A stretch of 64,000 bases of DNA from Paraspadella gotoi (Eukaryota > Chaetognatha), in NCBI GenBank assembly GCA_051294375.1, contig CM119268.1, positions 1,462,549-1,526,548 on the forward strand, given 5' to 3'. A program made the translations under genes and the position numbers. How positions within the stretch are numbered: the stretch's first letter is position 1; the number at the start of each line of letters is the position of its first letter. The notes below the pieces were generated by a model. It ran no database searches, was not told the DNA's origin, and was given only the letters and a program-made list of their open reading frames with translations. Positions 14,317-24,879 of this stretch are shown here, in pieces.

Positions 14317-15395
14317 TCACGGAGATTTTCTTTTGTTAGGAGGACGAAACAAAAGGAGGAAGGAGGAAGAAAATGGATGGAGGAACCTGAGAGAAGTAAA
14401 AAGAAAATAAGAAAATGGAGGACGGAGAAAGAGAAAAAGAAAAAAAAGGAACCTGAGAGAAGTAAAAAAAGAAGAAAAAGAAGGAAGGAGGAAGAGGAAA
14501 AAAAAGGAAAAAACCTGAAAGAAAAGAAAAGGAGAAAAGAAGAAAAAGAAGAAAAAGTGAGACTTGAAAGTCGACTCTTGGAAAATACAAAGAAGAAAAA
14601 GAAAAAGAAGAAAAAGAAGAAAAAGAAAAAGAAGAAAAAGAAAAAGAAGAAAAAGAAGAAAAAGAAGAAAAAGAAGAGAATTGAAAAACGGAGATGAATC
14701 GATTTAATATCCGCGCGATACCAAAATCCTTGGAATTTTGAAAGAACAACTTAATTTTCAACGAGAGGGAATGAGAGAGAGAGAGAGAGAGAGGGGGAGA
14801 GAGAGAGAGAGAGAGACTCTTACACACTTAAAATCAATATCATCCTCAAGAGAGACAAAGTCTTTGCGTTAAGTGAGACAATTGGAATAATTACGAGGCA
14901 CAATAAGAAACACCCATCCTTACAAAACCGTCGACCGAATGCAATTGCGTGCAATTTGAGCAAAGAAAATTGTTTCTCACGGCCAAGAACGGGAGTGTGA
15001 GCAGAGACACCAATGAAGACATTGCAATGACTCAAAAGATGACGACGACGACGACCCAATCAACTCACTCAACCGTTTAGTGGATCAAACATTCTCACCC
15101 ACTCAACCGCTTACTTACCCTTTACCAAATTGTTAAATGTTTGCGCTTGATTATGATTTTTATTTTCTATTTGACAGGTTAAGGTTTTTTTTTATTCTAA
15201 TTTTAGTTTTAATTTTAGTAATAATTAGTAGTAATTAGTGTAAAAGTGGAAAGTGAAAGTCGATTAAGAAGTCAGTCAGTCGAAAAGAGAAACGAGTTAA
15301 GAAAAACCACACTCTGTCGTTATTGGCAACAAATAAATATGTTGCCGCTTTTGACCTTGACCTAAACTCGGGGGCGAGAAAGAACTGGGGTGGAT

Positions 15396-15726
15396 NNNNN
15401 NNNNNNNNNNNNNNNNNNNNNNNNNNNNNNNNNNNNNNNNNNNNNNNNNNNNNNNNNNNNNNNNNNNNNNNNNNNNNNNNNNNNNNNNNNNNNNNNNNNN
15501 NNNNNNNNNNNNNNNNNNNNNNNNNNNNNNNNNNNNNNNNNNNNNNNNNNNNNNNNNNNNNNNNNNNNNNNNNNNNNNNNNNNNNNNNNNNNNNNNNNNN
15601 NNNNNNNNNNNNNNNNNNNNNNNNNNNNNNNNNNNNNNNNNNNNNNNNNNNNNNNNNNNNNNNNNNNNNNNNNNNNNNNNNNNNNNNNNNNNNNNNNNNN
15701 NNNNNNNNNNNNNNNNNNNNNNNNNN
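15396..15726. other. Assembly gap (331 N)
   Basis: 331 undetermined bases. The corresponding stretch of copy 1, about 11,400-12,020, is about 620 bp, so the gap size is probably underestimated. Confidence 0.99.
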
Positions 15727-16114
15727 TTTTTCATTGCGCCGCGAGTAAATATTAATTCAATATTAATTCATTAATATTAATTAATATTAATATTATTTGA
15801 ATTTCGTAGGAGTTTTATAAATTAAATCACGTTTAGACTATGAAATTAAAGTGAAAACGCGATTTTTAAAAGAATTCAAGTCTCAATTTACGCGGGAGAT
15901 TTTGAGTCGAAAGTTAAAAAGATTTGAAGATTTAAATTCACATCGATTCGAAGTTAAAAAGATCTGAGTGAACGAGACTCAAAATTCGGTTGCATCGAGC
16001 GCCTCTAGCGGACCCAATTGGAATCTCGCTTTCCTCCAAATCCGTCATCTCATCTGCATATATCGGCGTGGTTTTGACGCCCCAGTGAATGGGATGCAAA
16101 CACGGGTTATTGGA

Positions 16115-16146
<32 letters not shown>

Positions 16147-16148
16147 AA

Positions 16149-16397
16149 NNNNNNNNNNNNNNNNNNNNNNNNNNNNNNNNNNNNNNNNNNNNNNNNNNNN
16201 NNNNNNNNNNNNNNNNNNNNNNNNNNNNNNNNNNNNNNNNNNNNNNNNNNNNNNNNNNNNNNNNNNNNNNNNNNNNNNNNNNNNNNNNNNNNNNNNNNNN
16301 NNNNNNNNNNNNNNNNNNNNNNNNNNNNNNNNNNNNNNNNNNNNNNNNNNNNNNNNNNNNNNNNNNNNNNNNNNNNNNNNNNNNNNNNNNNNNNNNN
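16149..16397. other. Assembly gap (249 N)
   Basis: 249 undetermined bases inside a GAAA/GAAT microsatellite. Copy 1 shows a long (AAAT)n tract at the equivalent place. Confidence 0.99.
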
Positions 16398-16609
16398 GAA
16401 TGAATGAATGAATGAATGAATGAATGAATGAAAGGATAAATAAATAAAGAAACATAGAGAGAAAGAAAGAAAGAAAGGAATATGGAAAAGAAGAAAGCGA
16501 TAGAATGAAAGGACAGGGATAAAAAATAAATAAAGAAAGAAAAAAAAGAAGGAAAGAAATAATAGATTACGTTCTAATTCTAATTCTCCCATATCCATAT
16601 TCCTTTTCT

Positions 16610-16614
<5 letters not shown>

Positions 16615-16641
<27 letters not shown>

Positions 16642-16785
16642 NNNNNNNNNNNNNNNNNNNNNNNNNNNNNNNNNNNNNNNNNNNNNNNNNNNNNNNNNNN
16701 NNNNNNNNNNNNNNNNNNNNNNNNNNNNNNNNNNNNNNNNNNNNNNNNNNNNNNNNNNCTCTCTCTCTCTCTCTCCCTTTCTCGT
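16615..16785 (+). repeat. (CT)n array interrupted by a 117 N gap
   Basis: CT dinucleotides flank undetermined bases at 16,642-16,758, so the assembly broke inside a microsatellite. Confidence 0.95.
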
Positions 16786-16994
16786 CTCGGTAGTTCTCAG
16801 TCTCGACCTTGCCATTTTGTCCATAATGATTAATGCTTTTTCTGCTCTGATCTCAACGTTTTTTTCATTTTTTTATCTTTGCTATTTTGTTTTTATGAAG
16901 TCTCGATGCGGAAAAAGGGAGAATATAAATCGGGCGCCGTTGCTTGCTTCGTACTAGCATGGCCTATTTTTTATACAATCAGTGAAAAAGAAAG

Positions 16995-17008
16995 TGAAAG
17001 AGAGAAAA

Positions 17009-17076
<68 letters not shown>
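16995..17076 (+). repeat. (GA)n array
   Basis: Dinucleotide array with a few AAAG interruptions. Confidence 0.95.
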
Positions 17077-17078
<2 letters not shown>

Positions 17079-17234
17079 GATGAATTTTTGGAAACGTTCT
17101 ACTATGTTTTACAATTCATTTCGACATTGAAACTTTTAACTCCAAAACCCGACATATTGTACTTGTGCAGTGAAGAGCTTCAAAGGCGCGTCGTCGGCAT
17201 TTCGACGTCTACACTCTACAGCATCAGTGAAATT

Positions 17235-17837
17235 TCACAGCATAAATCCTCCCGAGTCCCGTTTCCGCCGAGTCTCGTGTTTGTGAACGAGTGAAGCGAG
17301 ATTCTCGCTTCGCTTCTCACGAAAACCAAAAGCGTCAAAGATGACGTCGATGAAGTCGTCGTCGTCGTCGTCTTTGTAGTCGTTTTCGTCGTCGATGTAG
17401 TCGTCGTCGTTGTCGTCTTCATCGTCGATGTCGTCATCGTCATTGTCGTCGATGAAGTTGTCGTCTTCATCGTCATTGTCTTTGTAGTCGTCTTCATCAT
17501 CGATGAAGTCGTTGTCGTCGTCGTAGTCGTCGTCTTTGTAGTCGTTTTCATTGTCGATGTAGTCATTGTAGTCGTCTTCATCATCATCATCTTTGTAGTC
17601 ATTTTCATCGTCGATGAAGTCGTCGTCGTTGTAGTCATCTTCATCGTCGATGTAGTAGTCGTCGTTGTCGTCGATGAAGTCGTCGTCTTTATCGTCGTAG
17701 TCTTTGTAGTCATTTTCGTCGTTGTCATCGTCGTTATAGTCATCGTCGTCGTCATCGTCGTTGTAGTATTCGTTGTCGTTGTCTATGTCGTCGTCGTCAT
17801 CGTATTTTATCATCGACTTTGGTGCCGTCGCGTTCAA
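17235..17837 (-). CDS. Possible acidic Asp-repeat protein
   Basis: A 200-codon ATG-initiated open frame. About 150 residues consist of Asp with interspersed Glu, Asn, Tyr, Lys and Ile, in a loose period such as DDENDYKDDDD and FIDDEDDY. A basic non-repetitive tail of roughly 35 residues follows, ending KRDSGGFML. The DNA is a GTC/ATC-type trinucleotide array at 17,340-17,817, and a second frame is open as Thr/Met repeats, so openness alone is weak evidence. In favour of coding, the frame continues past the array on both sides. I see no signal peptide, splice sites or known domain. It could equally be a non-coding triplet minisatellite. Confidence 0.3.
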   Translation of the reverse strand: MNATAPKSMIKYDDDDDIDNDNEYYNDDDDDDDYNDDDNDENDYKDYDDKDDDFIDDNDDYYIDDEDDYNDDDFIDDENDYKDDDDEDDYNDYIDNENDYKDDDYDDDNDFIDDEDDYKDNDDEDDNFIDDNDDDDIDDEDDNDDDYIDDENDYKDDDDDDFIDVIFDAFGFREKRSENLASLVHKHETRRKRDSGGFML

Positions 17838-17839
17838 TT

Positions 17840-18190
17840 TTTGTCTAATTTCAATTTAAAAAAATTGATAATAATAATTTATGTAAGTATAGATGATAAG
17901 GAATAAATCAAACTAACCGATAAATTTTATTAACATGTTAACAAGTTAACATGTAGAAAGACATTATTTAAACAACCAAAAATATTTATAACTTTTAGAT
18001 CGCGAGCAACGGAATTAGAAGGAGTTTAGTTTCTGGGTTCAAACTTTGATTTTAATTTCAAAATTTTCCTAAAAAAACAAAAGGTATTCATCAGTGAGTT
18101 TTTTGAAACCTTCTGCGCTCCTAGCGGGATTTTCTTTTTTTTTTACTGATGAACAGCGGATGAAAAAAAAAGACAAAAGATTCCGACTCC

Positions 18191-18228
<38 letters not shown>

Positions 18229-18500
18229 AGAATCAATAAGAAAAAGTCGATATTTTTCTTGGCGAAAAAGAGAAAAAAAATCGGACTGAACATCCGAGTT
18301 GCGGAAAAAAGGGGAAAAAAAGGAAAAAAGGAAGAGGGGAAAGAGGAAAATAAAGAGGAAAGGAAGAGGAAAGAAAGGAAAGGAGGAAGAAAGGAAAGGA
18401 GAAAGGAAGGAAAGTTTTCTTTTTATTTCTTTTTCTTTTTCTAACTTTTTTTTCCTTCAAATAAAAAAAAAATCTTCTTCTCCTCTGCTCTCCTTCTCTC
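17840..18500. repeat. Spacer with (GAC)n and homopurine tract
   Basis: A (GAC)n/(CGA)n run lies at about 18,190-18,232, and a homopurine tract at about 18,300-18,415. No gene. Confidence 0.75.
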
Positions 18501-18626
18501 TCTCTCCTCTCTTCTCTCTCACTCATCTTCCCTCTCTCTCTCTCTCTCTCTCTCCTCTCTCTCCTCTCTCTCTCTCTCACAGTTCTAATTCTGTCTTCCT
18601 CCTCTCTCTCTCCTCTTCTCTCTCCC

Positions 18627-18674
<48 letters not shown>

Positions 18675-18680
18675 GTCTAA
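18500..18680 (+). repeat. (CT)n array, interrupted
   Basis: Long CT-rich microsatellite with two inserted copies of CACAGT(T)CTAATT. Confidence 0.95.
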
Positions 18681-18954
18681 TTTTCCGTTCCTCTCTCCCT
18701 TCTTCAACCTGTCTCTAGCATTAATCAATTTTCCCTTCTTTCTTCTCAGATCCAACTTTCACCCTTTTTTTGTGAAAAACTTGATTTTCTTTCACGCGAC
18801 CCAAGTTAATGAAATTGTCAGGAGCGGTACACTCAGTCAACGTTCGTCTCAGCATTGCAGCCTCTGCAATTCAACTTTCTAGACTTGGCCATTTTCTCTC
18901 ACGAAACTAAAGCTGCGCCCCTGATCAAACTGGTCTTTTTTGATGCGCCCGACA

Positions 18955-19018
18955 GTTCGACAGTCCAACAGTCCAACAGTCCAACAGTCCAACAGTCCAA
19001 CAGTCCAACAGTCCAACA
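18955..19018 (+). repeat. Octanucleotide array (CAACAGTC)n
   Basis: Seven near-perfect CAACAGTC units. A second array of about 9 bp units based on CCTCACAG lies at 19,318-19,362. Confidence 0.95.
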
Positions 19019-19461
19019 ACCCTCTTTAGAGTCCTTATATTGCAGCTCTTTTCTTTTCTCCCTATATCTGCAAGTCCCTTTGCTTAAACCCATTGCTTTC
19101 CTTTTGATTTTCAAGTTCATCGTCCCCTCATTTCTATCATCTCTTCTCTCATTCCCTCTCTTCTATCACTGCCTCTCTACTATCATTCTCTCTCTTTCAT
19201 CATTTCCTCTCTTCTATCATATCCTTTTATCATACCCTCTTCTTTCTCCATCAATAAGTCATTCGGATTCCATTTTCGTTTCCCGCTGTCACTAATGTTC
19301 ACTCCAGTTCACTGGTCACAGCCTCAAAGCCTCACAGCCTTAAAGCCTCACAGCCTCACAGTATCGTCTAATATTAATCTCGTGATTTAATTGTTCATCT
19401 TTTGTCGAAGTCACCGAATCTTCCTGATGTGGTGGTGGTATATTCACACCGCCTCAAATCA

Positions 19462-19650
19462 AGTTTGATTGAGCCAATTCCATTGNNNNNNNNNNATTCC
19501 ATTGGCTCAGAGAGGAACGCTTCATCCCAAGCATTACATTCCATCCACAGTCCTAACTATTTCCATCTGTGTTGGCATAGCGAGAACGTCCAAATACCAC
19601 CAGTAACATCCCAATGGGCATCACAGGCAACCCGGCTGTTGCGATACTGA
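19462..19650 (+). repeat. Dispersed repeat family B, copy 1
   Basis: Shares TTCCATCCACAG...CAGTCCTAAC, GTTGGCA-AGCGAGA and CCAATGGGCATCA with 40,258-40,472 in the same order and orientation. The 10 N gap at 19,486-19,495 lies inside it. Confidence 0.75.
19486..19495. other. Assembly gap (10 N)
   Basis: The left flank ends ATTCCATTG and the right flank starts ATTCCATTG. The two contig ends therefore probably overlap and the gap is spurious. Confidence 0.97.
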
Positions 19651-19726
19651 TCAATTTTCCCATTATGAATATTGAATAAAAGTCAGCCCTTTTCACTAGC
19701 GACATTCCCGCCTCACCGAACCTTAT

Positions 19727-19828
<102 letters not shown>

Positions 19829-20097
19829 ATTCACTAACTTCAACCATTTTTTTTCACAAAAACGAGAAATTTGCCAGGATTTTCACAATTCTCCTTCTCC
19901 TCTCTTCACTTTTTGTCACCTTTTTTCACTATCTTCCTTCCCCCCCCCGTCTCAAAGCCACACGTAATCACTCTATAATGTGAAACAAAAACAACATAAC
20001 CTTATTCACGGAAATTTTTTCGAAACAAAAACAACATAACTTATTTTTTTTCCAAACCGGAAATTTTTTTTTTTTTTTTTTTTCGTTTTTTTTGCGG

Positions 20098-20162
20098 GGG
20101 GACGACGACGCACGACGACGACGACGACGGTGACGACGACGACGACGGTGACGACGACTACG
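20098..20162 (+). repeat. (ACG)n trinucleotide array
   Basis: GACGACGAC repeats with GGT interruptions, directly after a T homopolymer at 20,066-20,084. Confidence 0.9.
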
Positions 20163-20451
20163 AGTCCAAAAAAATACAGTGAGAAACGATGTTTCGGCGG
20201 AAGAAAGATCTCCAGAGAAATATTTAAAAGCAAACTATAAATTCGTCGTCGCCTAAAGATTTTTAATTTCTAAAAATGAGTCACTTAAATTAAGACCAAT
20301 TTTATCGTAATATTAGCGATTAAATATCCATCAGATTTTTAAATATTTATATAATTTAAATTTAAATATCCATAAGTATTTTTAATACAAGTTAAACGTT
20401 TTCAATTTTTCTTTATCTTCCCACTTTTTTTTTTTTGTTTGTTTGTTTTTA

Positions 20452-20555
20452 GTTGCGCCGCGAGTACTCGCGGAGCAACTCTATAAGTTACTTTTCGGTC
20501 GGTCAGTCGGTCGGTCTGTCGGTCGGTATGTCTGTCCGTCGATCTGTCCCACTTA
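20452..20555. repeat. GC-rich palindrome followed by GTCGGTC repeats
   Basis: GTTGCGCCGCGAGT is followed immediately by ACTCGCGGAGCAAC, giving an inverted repeat with one mismatch and no loop. Tandem (GTCGGTCN) units follow at about 20,497-20,550. The left arm core, TTGCGCCGCGAGTA, also occurs alone at 12,030 and 15,733. Confidence 0.75.
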
Positions 20556-21084
20556 CGTTTAAAATGCATATATTCGCCTATAGTTGGTTGCTCATTTGTT
20601 AAGACGGGAAAAAACCTTAAAAATAAGGAACTTTTAGCACCGCCTTTAAGAAATCTTGAAAACTATAAGAAACAAAAGACGGTAATTTTACAAATTGAAA
20701 TTCCAATTGAAAGTCACTGCGACGCAACATATATCACCGTTCACGTTCCTTTTTTTTCACTTAAAACTAAGGGGGGAATTTTTGTTTACACTCAGGAGCC
20801 AATTCCGTGATGCCTGATGCCGTCGATGTAATCAGCTTTTCTCTTCGTTCCTTCGGGACGGCGCTCAACGCAACCCGTTCAGTTCACTCTCACTTTCACA
20901 TTCTCACAAACCACCCTTTCTTTTCAACCCCATCATTCGCCAGGCCAGTCGCCATGCCATCGACCGACCGGATGCCAAACCATTCACTGGTTCAGTGCCA
21001 TTGCCATTCAATTCATTTCCAAATTTTTCTCACATTTTTTTTTATCTTTTCTCACATTTTTTTTTTATTCATGGGCTTGGCATT

Positions 21085-21312
21085 CTTCCTGCCTTCCATC
21101 AGTTCTCCCAACCATCCGCTTCTCCATTCTCCCTGACTTCCATCAGTTCTCCCAACCATCTGCTTCTCCGTTTTCCCTGCCTTCTATCAGTTCTTCCATC
21201 CACTTCGCATTCTCCCTGCCTTCCATCAGTTCTCCCAACCATCAGCTTCTCTGTTCTGCCAGCCTTCCATCAGTTCTCCCAACCATCCGCTTCTCCGTTC
21301 TCCCTGGCTTCC
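21085..21312 (+). repeat. 44 bp minisatellite, about five copies
   Basis: Imperfect units carrying TTCCATCAGTTCTCCCAACC. It ends at a (GA)n array (21,314-21,348). Confidence 0.85.
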
Positions 21313-21350
<38 letters not shown>

Positions 21351-21404
21351 AGTAAGACAAAGCAAATGAAGGACAAAATATAAACAAAAAAGTATGTAAA
21401 AAGG

Positions 21405-21458
21405 GAAATAAAGAAAGAAAGAAAGAAAAAATAAAGAAATAAAGAAATAAATAAATAA

Positions 21459-21546
<88 letters not shown>

Positions 21547-21630
21547 AGAAGTAAAGATAGAAAAAAATAAAGAAAGAAATAAAGAAAGATAGAAATAAAT
21601 AAGTAAATAAAGAAAGAAAGAAGTAAAGAT

Positions 21631-21713
<83 letters not shown>

Positions 21714-21716
21714 ACA
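21405..21716 (+). repeat. (AAAT)n and (GAAA)n arrays
   Basis: (AAAT)n at about 21,437-21,546 passes through mixed units into (GAAA)n at about 21,633-21,714. Confidence 0.97.
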
Positions 21717-22063
21717 GTTATAAAAAACGAACGAAACGAATCAAAAGGAAACGAGCCAGGCAAAACAGGTTACCAATCAACAAGCCATCCAACCAACCAG
21801 CCAGCCAATCCAACCAACCAGCCGGCCCAGGTGTCCTGCAACCGAATCACGACTGCGAAGCCTCTCGCTCACTCTCGGCTCCCAGAGCGAATACGAGCGA
21901 GGATGGGATCCCAGAATATCGTCCAATCAGAGTCGAAGATCAACGAGAAAGAACGAGGCTTGCGTCCAATCAGGAAGCAGAAAACCGGCGTGGCGACCAA
22001 TCGGAGGACGGGACGAGACACGAGGCGTGGCCCGTATCGGAGGAGGAACAGCATGAGGGGGAA

Positions 22064-22065
<2 letters not shown>

Positions 22066-22151
<86 letters not shown>
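22066..22151 (+). repeat. (GA)n array
   Basis: Uninterrupted dinucleotide array of more than 40 units. Confidence 0.97.
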
Positions 22152-22153
<2 letters not shown>

Positions 22154-22159
22154 AAACAA

Positions 22160-22845
22160 CTTCACATTCCGGGACAGTCCAATAAAAGAGAAAAAAAATG
22201 AGAAAAATTAAGAAATAGAAGAAAGAAAAATGGAAAGGCGAGGAACAGAGCAAAAACGAGCTTTTCTCCGTGAGAAAGACAGATAGACAGACAGACAGAC
22301 AGAACGACAGAAGACCAGACTTTTCCATTTTTTTTTCTCTCTCAAGAAGAAAAAACGTGAGAGGTCGACCACCGTGAGAAATAATGGCCGATTTGTGAAA
22401 CCGTTAGATTGTGAAACCGTGAGATTAAATTGCGAAACAAGAAGAAATTAAATTCCTTTATTATTTTTTTTTTTAGAAATAAATCAGCCGCTAACAAACA
22501 AAGTGTGGCTAAAACTATATATAAAAAAAACAAATAAAAATTTTTTTTTACCTCTTTAATTCATTATATTTAAAGCGTTATTAAAAGTGAAAAGAAAAAA
22601 AAAAACATCAATATTTCATCCCCCCCCTCAAAATCTTGTCGATCGCTCCTCCTCTTCCCCCTTCTCCTTTACCCCCCCCCCACACCCCCCCCTTACCACC
22701 TCAATTCCTTCTATCCCACTTTTTTCTTATTCTTCGCGTCGTACTCCGCCACCATTTTTCGATGGGGCGGACCGCTCAGGGGGGAAATTCTTTTCCTTGT
22801 AGCTTCCTCGTGTTTTCAGGCCCTGAAGGATTATTATTATTATTA

Positions 22846-22885
<40 letters not shown>

Positions 22886-23125
22886 TATTATTATTATATT
22901 ATTATATTATTATTTTTCCAGTCCTGAAGGATATTATAAGTTTGGTTGGTATCGCGAGTCGTCGTCGTTTTCGTCGCGTCGTTCAGTCGTCATCATCGTC
23001 GTCGTGTTCTTAAATCGTTGGTGTTTAGAAGATTTTTTTTTTTTTGGGGGGGGGGCTTTCCTTATTTTGGGGGGCTTTCTTTTTCAGAAGCAAACCCATT
23101 AAATTAATAGTTACGTTTAAAAATA
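22160..23125. repeat. Spacer with (ATT)n array and homopolymers
   Basis: (ATT)n at about 22,830-22,915, C runs at about 22,620-22,692 and a G run at about 23,046-23,056. No gene is supported. Confidence 0.75.
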
Positions 23126-23127
23126 TA

Positions 23128-23680
23128 TTTTTGGGATTAGGGAGAAAAATTAGATTAGAGATGCAGGATTAAAATTTTTTTTACACGGGCATTATGGGAG
23201 AGAAATTATAGATTAGGATGAAGGATTAAATTATATAAATGCTCATTTGAGGAGATGTTAGGGCAAGAGAAATTAGATTAGGATGAAGGATTAAAAATTA
23301 TTTGAGGGATTAGGGAGAGAAATTAGATTAGGATGAAAGATTAAAAATTATTTATGGGATTAGGGAAAGAAATTAGATTAGGATGAATGATTAAAAATTA
23401 TTTATGGGATTAGGGAAAGAAATTAGATTAGGATGAAGGATTAAAAAATATTTATGGGATTAGGGAGAGAAATTAGATTAGGATGAAAGATGAAAAATTA
23501 TTTATGAGATTAGGGAGAGAAATTAGATTAAGATGAAGGATTAAAAATTATTTATGGGATTAGGGAGAGAAATTAGATTAGGATGAAAGATTAAAAATCA
23601 TTTATGGGATTAGGGAGAGAAATTAGATTAAGATGAAGGATTAAAAATTATTTATGGGATTAAGGAGAGAAATTAGATGA
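23128..23680 (+). repeat. Approx. 60 bp minisatellite containing TTAGGG
   Basis: Eight to nine head-to-tail units. Each carries ATGGGATTAGGGAGAGAAAT and ATTAGATTAGGATGAA followed by an A/T-rich tail. The TTAGGG hexamer occurs once per unit. Confidence 0.9.
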
Positions 23681-23709
23681 CATCTGCCGATGACGTGACG
23701 AAATCTCAC

Positions 23710-23782
23710 CGAATATGTTGTTGAACTTGATGCGCTTTTGTTTCCCGTCGGGTTCCATCCCTCGTTCCGACGCGATCTCTTC
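23710..23782 (-). other. Candidate isolated coding exon
   Basis: A 24-codon open segment reading GMEPDGKQKRIKFNNIF near its end. It is bounded by an AG acceptor (phase 0) and a strong G|GTGAGA donor (phase 1). It has GC-rich codons like the real genes further right. The gene is not recognised, and no second exon was found. It is supported only by the splice sites and composition. Confidence 0.25.
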
Positions 23783-23834
23783 CTTAGTTTTACCGCTAAA
23801 CCTCGTATTTATATCGGAGTTGGCTGTGCGAGTT

Positions 23835-24075
23835 TCAAAAAAAAGGGGGCAGGGGTGGGATAGGCTGGCAAGGGGGAAGGGGAAAGGGGGAAGCGCCAGG
23901 AAAGGAGGAAGCGAAAATGGGAAGGACGAAAGCGGGAAGGGGGGAAAGTGGAGGAAAGGAAGGAAGGGGAAGGAGGAAATGGGGAAGGGGGGAAATGGGA
24001 TAGGCGGAAGGAGCGAAAGGGGAAGGAGGAATGGGGAAGGAGGAATGGGGAAGTGGGAATTACGAAGAGTGTGAA
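23835..24075 (+). repeat. G-rich purine minisatellite
   Basis: Degenerate units of GGGGAAGGAGGAA type on one strand. Gly/Lys/Arg-rich frames here are composition products. Confidence 0.85.
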
Positions 24076-24256
24076 CGGCAGGAAAGGGGCAAGGACGACC
24101 GAAATTTGGTGGAAGTCAAATACAATGATGATAATTTTTGAAATTTCAATATTTCACCATTCATTTTTCAACCACTTTCCTCTTCTTCTCTCCCCTTAAC
24201 TTCACCTGTCCTCAATCTGACCACTGTCCTTTTCTCACTCTGTGTTGGAAGCTTTA

Positions 24257-24261
<5 letters not shown>

Positions 24262-24350
<89 letters not shown>
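24262..24350 (+). repeat. (CT)n array
   Basis: Uninterrupted dinucleotide array of more than 40 units. Confidence 0.98.
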
Positions 24351-24765
24351 ACTCAATGTTAAAGAAAAAATTTGTTATTGAAACAAACGCTGATGAAGGC
24401 TTAAAGGCAAGAGCCGAAACATGTCCAATGTGAATAAAATCGTTGTTTACAAACAAACAAACTTTGTTTTCTCTAACTAATTAAACACAACGAAAAAGAA
24501 AGGAAATAATATAATGAAAAAATAAAATAATTTAATTTATCTTTCTTTGACAATGAGCTGACGCAATATCTACAAAAATGATAGAGACAATGATAACAAC
24601 AAAGTCAATGATAAAGGAGCCGACGAAGAAAACGTTAAGTTTGTATTCGGCATCTTCAATATGTTGATTTATCAATACTTTACGCTTATTAACTCTTTAG
24701 TATTAAGTATTTTAAATTGAGGTCTAAATCTAAACAGAACTCAAAACTCAAAAGTCATGTGCTCA

Positions 24766-24879
24766 CTAGAGAAGGTGTCGAAGGAACATCGCTCCAAAGA
24801 AGACCACGGAATTGCCCATCATGAGCACGATGGGCCATAGTTCGTAATGGCGCTTTAACCGCGGCCAAAATTTGCTCAT
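24766..24879 (-). CDS. NDUFA4-like small mitochondrial membrane protein, first coding exon
   Basis: A short frame starts at an ATG at 24,879 and reads 37 codons to a TAG. It begins MSKFWPRLKRHY, then ELWPIVLMM, then a hydrophobic stretch ending MFLRHLL. The spacing H-x2-L-x-P-x6-G-x11-L-R-x2-L is the same as in NDUFA4/MLRQ (cytochrome c oxidase-associated) proteins, whose single membrane helix lies here. The apparent stop overlaps a good donor, TCTA|GTGAGC: splicing there would leave TA, giving Tyr with a following pyrimidine, where the family has Phe/Tyr before Asn-Pro-Asp-Val. I therefore infer that the exon continues in an unfound downstream exon. A TTTGCAG acceptor at 24,898 lies just upstream of the ATG and suggests a 5' UTR intron. 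The alternative is a genuine 37-residue peptide. Confidence 0.5.
   Translation of the reverse strand: MSKFWPRLKRHYELWPIVLMMGNSVVFFGAMFLRHLL

Larger units (their letters stand above)
13498..16590 (+). repeat. Large duplicated segment, copy 2 (with gaps)
   Basis: The cleaner partner of 9,405-12,870. It holds (GA)n arrays at 13,605-13,735, 14,280-14,312 and 14,770-14,815, a TGGCGNGAATTGGCG minisatellite at 13,820-14,020, a homopurine tract at 14,340-14,695, and gaps at 15,396-15,726 and 16,149-16,397. A 55-codon frame beginning at 14,048 is open but unrecognised. Confidence 0.8.

Noticed and set aside
15297-16598. Open frames running through N gaps
   Set aside because: Undetermined bases cannot contain stops; the frames are artefacts.
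18955-19365. Repeat arrays considered as a CRISPR-like array
   Set aside because: Units are 8-9 bp with no spacers, and the genome is eukaryotic.
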